Positions 59,569 through 64,000 of a stretch of 64,000 nucleotides of DNA are shown piece by piece (positions within the stretch are counted from its first letter, which is position 1; every line of letters starts with the position of its first letter). A program made the position numbers and the translations under genes. The DNA comes from Bacteroidetes bacterium UBA6183 (GTDB lineage: Bacteria; Bacteroidota; Bacteroidia; UKL13-3), in the NCBI GenBank assembly GCA_002422865.1, contig DITN01000036.1:30833-94832 (forward strand), written 5' to 3'. The notes beneath the pieces were generated by a model. That model saw only the letters and a program-made list of their open reading frames with translations. It ran no database searches and had not been told where the DNA came from.

Positions 59569-60486
59569 TTACATTTTTTCTGTTTCAACCTTCCACATCA
59601 TAATGGTTCTATCATCACTACCCGTTAGCAAAGTTTCGTCATCAACCCAATGGCATTTGTTTACACTGCTCAAATGTCCATCCGTTTTCGCTTTATCAAT
59701 TACTTTTAACAATTGGAATTTTTCTGTTGCCCAAATTTTAATGGTTTTATCCATACTTACCGTGGCAAACAATTTTCCGCTTGGGTTAAATGCAATGTGG
59801 TTAATGTGTAGGTTATGCGCTGCCACATCAACATCTAAATTGTAGTTATTACTCACCAACCAACTGCGCAACATCACATCCCGTCCGCCACTTAACAATT
59901 CTTTTCCATCTTTGGTAAAAGCAACGGTAAATACGGAGTTGGTATGGGCATCCAACGTATTTAATAAGGTAAAATCACTGAGTTGGTACACCCGTATTTT
60001 ATGGTCGCTAAATCCTACAGCCATAATATTTTGACTGGTGCTAATATCTATACAACGCGCACTTTTGGTACTCTCTTGATGGTGGTGCAGTAGTTTTAAA
60101 TCGGGCAAACTCCAAACTTTAACAGCACCATCGCCACCGCAAGTAATCAACTCATTGTTGTGTATTTTTATATCAAAAATACCTAGCGTATGTGCTTCAA
60201 TATTCCTAATTTCTTTGCCTGCCACTAAATCAACTACATGCAAGTTGCCGCTGGCTGCTCCGCAAAAAAGTAACTCACTTTCACGGTCAAAACAAAGTGA
60301 ATAAACAGGGCGGTTTACCTGAACCAATAGTTTGCCATCGCCTTTGGTTTCTGTGTTCCAAAGCACTACGTATCCATCGTTTCCTCCACTGTAAAATTCG
60401 TTTGATTGAATGGCGGGGCTTAACGAATAAATTGGACCATTATGTCCGCTAAAATGTGCTACTTTCGTAATGTTAATTACTCTCAT
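59569..60486 (-). CDS. WD40-repeat protein
   Basis: 305 residues made of about seven WD40 repeats: HNGPIYSLSPAIQSNEFYSGGNDGYVVLWN, HTLGIFDIKIHNNELITCGGDGAVKVWS, HTNSVFTVAFTKDGKELLSGGRDVMLRSW, HINHIAFNPSGKLFATVSMDKTIKIWA and CHWVDDETLLTGSDDRTIMMWK. The seven blades close a propeller without signal peptide or extra domain. Likely a cytoplasmic protein-binding platform; the partner is unknown. The ATG (60484-60486) overlaps the ATG of the divergent transferase gene by two bases. Confidence 0.9.
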   Translation of the reverse strand: MRVINITKVAHFSGHNGPIYSLSPAIQSNEFYSGGNDGYVVLWNTETKGDGKLLVQVNRPVYSLCFDRESELLFCGAASGNLHVVDLVAGKEIRNIEAHTLGIFDIKIHNNELITCGGDGAVKVWSLPDLKLLHHHQESTKSARCIDISTSQNIMAVGFSDHKIRVYQLSDFTLLNTLDAHTNSVFTVAFTKDGKELLSGGRDVMLRSWLVSNNYNLDVDVAAHNLHINHIAFNPSGKLFATVSMDKTIKIWATEKFQLLKVIDKAKTDGHLSSVNKCHWVDDETLLTGSDDRTIMMWKVETEKM

Positions 60487-61102
60487 GGCAATAGTTAAAA
60501 CTTTTACTCCGGGCGAAAATACCTTTTTATTGGTATGGAAAATTACTGAAGATGCTGAAACGTTAAATAAATATTTAGATCATTTAACTGATGCGCAAAC
60601 CACAACCCCAAAACACAGTTTACATTGGTTGGCTAGCCGTGCAGCAATTACCACACATTTTGGTTTAGATGCTGTGGTAATCATTAATAAAGATATTTAC
60701 AACAGACCCAGCATGCTGGTTGATGGAGAAAAGTACCATTTATCCATTACCCACAGCAGTAATTATGCAGCGGTAATGTTCAGTAAATTTAGGAATGTAG
60801 CGCTTGATTTAGAAAAAGTAGATGAGCGTGTTGGTCGTGTTGCACACAAGTTTATTAATGGTGCTGAGGAAGAAATGTTGTTACAATCCAAAAATATAAT
60901 CCACGACCAAACATTAATATGGAGTGCAAAAGAAACGCTGTATAAGTTTTATGGGCAAAAGGAACTTGATTTTAAAAAACACATGACCATTTTTACCCAA
61001 CAACCTCAATTAAGAGGGTGCCTGCATAAAACTACTCCCATTTTTTACGACATGAATGACGAGTTATTAGATGGCTTTATTTTGACCTACATGAGCGAAT
61101 AA
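60485..61102 (+). CDS. 4'-phosphopantetheinyl transferase superfamily protein
   Basis: I use the ATG at 60485 (205 residues, MAIVKTFTPGENTFLLVWK), preceded by a TACTTTCG minus-7-like box at 60460-60467. The Sfp-type fold shows HWLASRAAI (CoA contact), LSITHSSNYAAVMFS, VALDLEKVDERV (Mg-binding Asp/Glu), and LIWSAKETLYKFYG (WSxKEAxxK motif). It attaches phosphopantetheine to an acyl or peptidyl carrier protein. No carrier protein gene is adjacent. Divergent with overlapping start codon to the WD40 gene. Confidence 0.88.
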   Translation: MAIVKTFTPGENTFLLVWKITEDAETLNKYLDHLTDAQTTTPKHSLHWLASRAAITTHFGLDAVVIINKDIYNRPSMLVDGEKYHLSITHSSNYAAVMFSKFRNVALDLEKVDERVGRVAHKFINGAEEEMLLQSKNIIHDQTLIWSAKETLYKFYGQKELDFKKHMTIFTQQPQLRGCLHKTTPIFYDMNDELLDGFILTYMSE

Positions 61103-61144
61103 ATTAAATTTATATAATTTATTTTTTAGGTTAGTCTAAAAACA

Positions 61145-61152
61145 TATTTTTG
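61145..61152 (+). promoter_or_regulatory. Minus-7 element TATTTTTG of the TonB receptor gene
   Basis: TAnnTTTG match 11 bases before the ATG at 61164. Confidence 0.5.
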
Positions 61153-61163
61153 CCAACAGAATC

Positions 61164-63413
61164 ATGAAAATAAAATTCTGCTGGTTAATAATTTTACTCT
61201 TGTTTGTGACGCAAGCCCGCGCACAACAAACAATTGTTAAAGGGAAAATAACACATGGCAACGAGGCCATTGGTTTTGCAAATGTTGGTATTAAAGGCAC
61301 CACGCAAGGTGCTGTAGCCAACAACGATGGGGCGTATTCCCTCCAATTACCCAACCCGGGAGTGTATACCTTGGTCATCTCTGCCTTAGGATATGAAACC
61401 GTTTTTAAACGAGTGGTGGCTAAGGGTAAAGAAACCGTTATACTGAACGTATCGTTAGATGTTTCGCAAACTTCTTTAAACGAGGTTACCGTTACCGGCA
61501 CACTGAAAGAGGTGAGTAAACTAAACAGTCCGGTTCCTGTGGAGATTTATACACCAAAGTTTTTTCAAAAAAATGTCTCTAATAATTTATTTGATGCACT
61601 ATCAATGGTAAACGGAGTGCAACCTACTATGAACTGCAACGTGTGCAACACAGGCGACATTCATATAAACGGAATGGAGGGTCCATACACCTTGATATTA
61701 ATTGACGGTATGCCCATCGTAAGTTCGTTAAGTACAGTTTATGGGATGATGGGTATACCCAACAGCATGGTTGACAGAATTGAAGTAGTAAAAGGCCCGG
61801 CTAGCACATTATACGGAAGCGAGGCAGTTGCAGGAATTATTAATGTAATTACCAAAAATCCCAAAAAGGCACCACTATTTTCGTTTGAGCAATTTGCTAC
61901 AACCTACGGAGAATACAACACTGATGCCTCGGTGAAATGGAGCAATAAAAAAGTAGCCACCATGTTAAGTGCCAACTATTTTAATTTTAATAACCGCATA
62001 GACAAAAACAAGGACGGGTTTACAGATGTAACACTCCAGAACCGCATTTCTGTTTTTAACAAATATGGATTTACCCGAAAAAACAACAAGGAGGCCAATG
62101 TAGCCGTAAGGTTATTTTACGAAGACCGTTGGGGTGGACAAACAACCTGGGATAAACAATTTAGGGGTGGTGATAGCGTGTATGGTGAAAGTATATTTAC
62201 CAAAAGAGCCGAGTTAATTGGTAATTACGAATTACCTACCACACCAAAACTAAAGTTAATGTATAGCTACAATTACCATAATCAAAACTCATATTATGGC
62301 ACAACCGCATACATGGCTGCACAACAAGTAGGATTTGCCCAATTGGTTTACAATAAAAAAATAGGATTAAGACATGATGTGTTGTTAGGTACCGGGCTAC
62401 GTTATACCTATTATGATGACAATACTCCGGCTACTGCAGATGTGCGCTTAAACAATAAACCTTCGTACATCTATTTACCCGGATTATTTGCGCAGGATGA
62501 AATTGCATTATCATCAACCCAAACGATATTATTGGGTGCACGATACGATTATTACAACCAACACGGATCTATATTTTCGCCAAGGGTTAATTATAAAATT
62601 CAACCCAATAAATTCAACACCTTACGTTTAAGTATTGGCAACGGGTTTAGGGTGGTTAACTTATTTACTGAAGATCATGCAGCTTTAACCGGGGCGCGTG
62701 AAGTAATTATACAATCATCGTTAAAACCGGAACAAAGCTGGAACGGTAACCTAAACTATACACGATTTATCAGTAAAGGAAAAGGATTTGCCACTTTAGA
62801 TGCAACCGCATTTTACACTTACTTTACCAACCGCATTATTGCCGATTACGATACTGATCCGAATAAAATTATTTACGATAATTTAAATGGATATGCCATT
62901 AGTAGAGGTGTAAGTTTAAATGCCGACTTTACCTTTGGTTTCCCTCTAAAATTAAATGTGGGAGCAACCTTAATGGATGTTTTTAAAATAGAGAAAGACA
63001 GTTTAAATACCAACCAAAAATCGGTGCAGGTGCATGCGCCAAACTTTAGTGGCACGTTTCAATTAAGTTATACTTTCCGTAAAACTAATTTAACTGTGGA
63101 CTATACCGGACAGGTATATAGCCCCATGCGTTTACCCATCTTGCCTAACGATTTCAGACCGGAATATTCGCCATGGTTTAGCCTACAAAATGTGCAGCTC
63201 ACCAAAAAACTTAAAAACAATTGGCAAGTATATTTAGGCGTGAAAAATGTATTTAACTTTATGCCTAAAAATCCCATTATGCGCGCTTTCGATCCGTTTG
63301 ATAAACGTATAAACGAAAATAACCCGAATGGATACACCTTCGACCCAAGTTATAACTATGCACCATTACAAGCACGTAGGGTTATTTTAGGGGTGAGGTA
63401 TGTGTTATTTTAA
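61164..63413 (+). CDS. TonB-dependent receptor with carboxypeptidase-like N-terminal domain
   Basis: 749 residues. Signal peptide MKIKFCWLIILLLFVTQARAQ; carboxypeptidase-regulatory-like domain (residues ~22-105; VKGKITHGNEAIGFANVGIKGTTQGAVANNDGAYSL). The plug (~115-235) has LNEVTVTGTLKEV as a TonB-box-like region and IEVVKGPASTLYGSEAVAGIINVITK. A 22-strand barrel fills the rest, ending GVRYVLF with the terminal aromatic. The plug includes MNCNVCNTGDIHINGMEG, a Cys pair typical of one subgroup. The ligand is unknown; the Cys pair may form a disulfide. Single gene with a strong terminator. Confidence 0.92.
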   Translation: MKIKFCWLIILLLFVTQARAQQTIVKGKITHGNEAIGFANVGIKGTTQGAVANNDGAYSLQLPNPGVYTLVISALGYETVFKRVVAKGKETVILNVSLDVSQTSLNEVTVTGTLKEVSKLNSPVPVEIYTPKFFQKNVSNNLFDALSMVNGVQPTMNCNVCNTGDIHINGMEGPYTLILIDGMPIVSSLSTVYGMMGIPNSMVDRIEVVKGPASTLYGSEAVAGIINVITKNPKKAPLFSFEQFATTYGEYNTDASVKWSNKKVATMLSANYFNFNNRIDKNKDGFTDVTLQNRISVFNKYGFTRKNNKEANVAVRLFYEDRWGGQTTWDKQFRGGDSVYGESIFTKRAELIGNYELPTTPKLKLMYSYNYHNQNSYYGTTAYMAAQQVGFAQLVYNKKIGLRHDVLLGTGLRYTYYDDNTPATADVRLNNKPSYIYLPGLFAQDEIALSSTQTILLGARYDYYNQHGSIFSPRVNYKIQPNKFNTLRLSIGNGFRVVNLFTEDHAALTGAREVIIQSSLKPEQSWNGNLNYTRFISKGKGFATLDATAFYTYFTNRIIADYDTDPNKIIYDNLNGYAISRGVSLNADFTFGFPLKLNVGATLMDVFKIEKDSLNTNQKSVQVHAPNFSGTFQLSYTFRKTNLTVDYTGQVYSPMRLPILPNDFRPEYSPWFSLQNVQLTKKLKNNWQVYLGVKNVFNFMPKNPIMRAFDPFDKRINENNPNGYTFDPSYNYAPLQARRVILGVRYVLF

Positions 63414-63430
63414 CAACAAATCCATATAAC

Positions 63431-63466
63431 AAAAATGCCTTCGAAACATTTCGAAGGCATTTTTTT
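63431..63466. terminator. Terminator between the TonB receptor and desaturase genes
   Basis: AAAAATGCCTTCGAAA / TTTCGAAGGCATTTTT, a nearly unbroken palindrome. Confidence 0.9.
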
Positions 63467-63483
63467 ATTAGTATAAATATTGA

Positions 63484-64000
63484 TTATTTTCCTGTTGATT
63501 TAATTGGAATCAATTTAATCATTCCGATGGCATCAAACAATTTGATGAATGGATAAACCGGATCAAACTCCCACCATTTAGCAGCAAAGTTAGGACGAGC
63601 ACCGGCATGGTGATGGTTGTTTTGAAACAACTCGCCTAACATTAAAAAGTCGATGATTAATGTATTTTTAGAGTGGTCTTTTTCGTCATCAAAATTACGA
63701 TACCCGTATTTATGTCCGGCCCAATTAACCACGGCACCTTGTATTGGCGCGATTAAAAAGTGTATTGGTAACAACAAAAACATCCAAGGTGAGGTAGCAA
63801 ACTGTACATAAAATAAAATGTAAAAAGCAGCAAACCCTAAACGAGAGAACCAGCTATCAGCAATTTTATCAATAACAGGATAAATAGGATAGTTTTTATC
63901 AAACTTCTCTTCAATTTGTAAAGTACCACGTAAAACTCCATTGTATACACTACGTGTATGCCACATCATGGTAAAAACCTCTTTAAAGAAGTGTGGAGTG
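63484..64000 (-). CDS. Acyl-CoA desaturase (partial, N-terminus outside window)
   Basis: The reading frame is open to the window edge. Beyond the internal Met-Met at 63964-63969 it continues as TPHFFKEVFT, so that Met is not the start. The visible 172 residues hold membrane segments (LGFAAFYILFYVQFA, WMFLLLPIHFLIAPIQGAVVNW) and the last histidine box of fatty-acid desaturases, GELFQNNHHHAGARPNFA. Earlier His boxes lie upstream, outside the window. The enzyme inserts a double bond into membrane-lipid acyl chains using oxygen. The gene has its own terminator. Confidence 0.88.
   Translation of the reverse strand, partial: TPHFFKEVFTMMWHTRSVYNGVLRGTLQIEEKFDKNYPIYPVIDKIADSWFSRLGFAAFYILFYVQFATSPWMFLLLPIHFLIAPIQGAVVNWAGHKYGYRNFDDEKDHSKNTLIIDFLMLGELFQNNHHHAGARPNFAAKWWEFDPVYPFIKLFDAIGMIKLIPIKSTGK

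Overview
The window is a 64 kb stretch of ordinary-looking chromosome from a Bacteroidota bacterium, probably a flavobacteria- or sphingobacteria-like lineage. Four things point there. The DNA is AT-rich. Many genes have a TAnnTTTG-type minus-7 element just upstream and almost no Shine-Dalgarno sequence. Secreted proteins carry type IX secretion (T9SS) C-terminal sorting domains (1734-2420 and 54965-56134). The gene set is typical of the phylum: a PorV/PorQ-family protein, Omp28-like protein, DUF4920 and DUF4159 proteins, a long YidC, LytTR response regulators, a CusA-type efflux operon with a lipoprotein adaptor, and a TonB receptor with a carboxypeptidase-like N-domain. No transposase, phage gene cluster, CRISPR array or rRNA is visible. 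One tRNA (Cys) is present.

Layout. 1-3.8 kb: the start of an Omp28/thioredoxin-motif secreted protein (cut by the window edge), a T9SS cargo protein, tRNA-Cys, and an overlapping lipoprotein pair (DUF4920 plus a CxxCH heme protein). 3.8-12 kb: pdhB, a small degenerate histidine kinase abutting a LytTR regulator, an rRNA-type methyltransferase, a second LytTR paralogue, lysS, rlmN and a universal stress protein. 12-15.5 kb: a compact minus-strand run (acyl-carrier-protein hydrolase-like protein, PorV/PorQ-like protein, beta-barrel, NUDIX), preceded by a small lipoprotein and a 39-residue Lys/Ala histone-like protein. A 637-base AT-rich gap with no gene follows. 16-20.5 kb: cinA, a DEAD-box helicase and a 2-oxoacid dehydrogenase E2. 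20.5-30 kb: a 1000-residue multi-PAS kinase, then a heavy-metal efflux operon (small Cys protein, RND pump, outer-membrane channel, adaptor) with a palindromic operator candidate, then an HPP membrane protein. 30-44.4 kb: FMN glutamate-synthase-like protein with a Rnk/GreA-C-like partner, pckA, a nucleoside phosphorylase, a second Usp, DUF1003, ettA, an FAD oxidoreductase, an amino-acid permease, holA, a lone HsdR-N nuclease-like protein and an AIM24-like protein. 44.4-54 kb: a UbiA-like membrane protein, yidC, miaE, a small accessory island, pyrG, kdsB and rsmE. 54-64 kb: DUF4159, M28 peptidase, a TPR protein, a Zn-ribbon coiled-coil protein, a Nif3/YqfO protein, WD40, a phosphopantetheinyl transferase, a TonB receptor and the end of an acyl-CoA desaturase.

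The best candidate for something undescribed is the 2.3 kb between miaE and pyrG (48.64-50.94 kb). A 30-base copy of the last nine codons plus stop of pyrG, encoding the same peptide with synonymous changes, sits 1.5 kb beyond the present pyrG end, on the far side of two lipoprotein genes. Beyond it, a 38-base terminator sequence is present twice, flanking a stand-alone kinase-like gene of the polyvalent-protein type. This looks like one or two small cassettes inserted at the pyrG 3' end, with the gene end restored and no integrase inside. Other points worth checking are apparent leaderless promoters (minus-7 box only 3-5 bases before ATG), two divergent gene pairs whose start codons overlap in the tetramer CATG, a terminator hairpin embedded in the first codons of the next gene, and the small Cys-rich protein that leads the metal-efflux operon.
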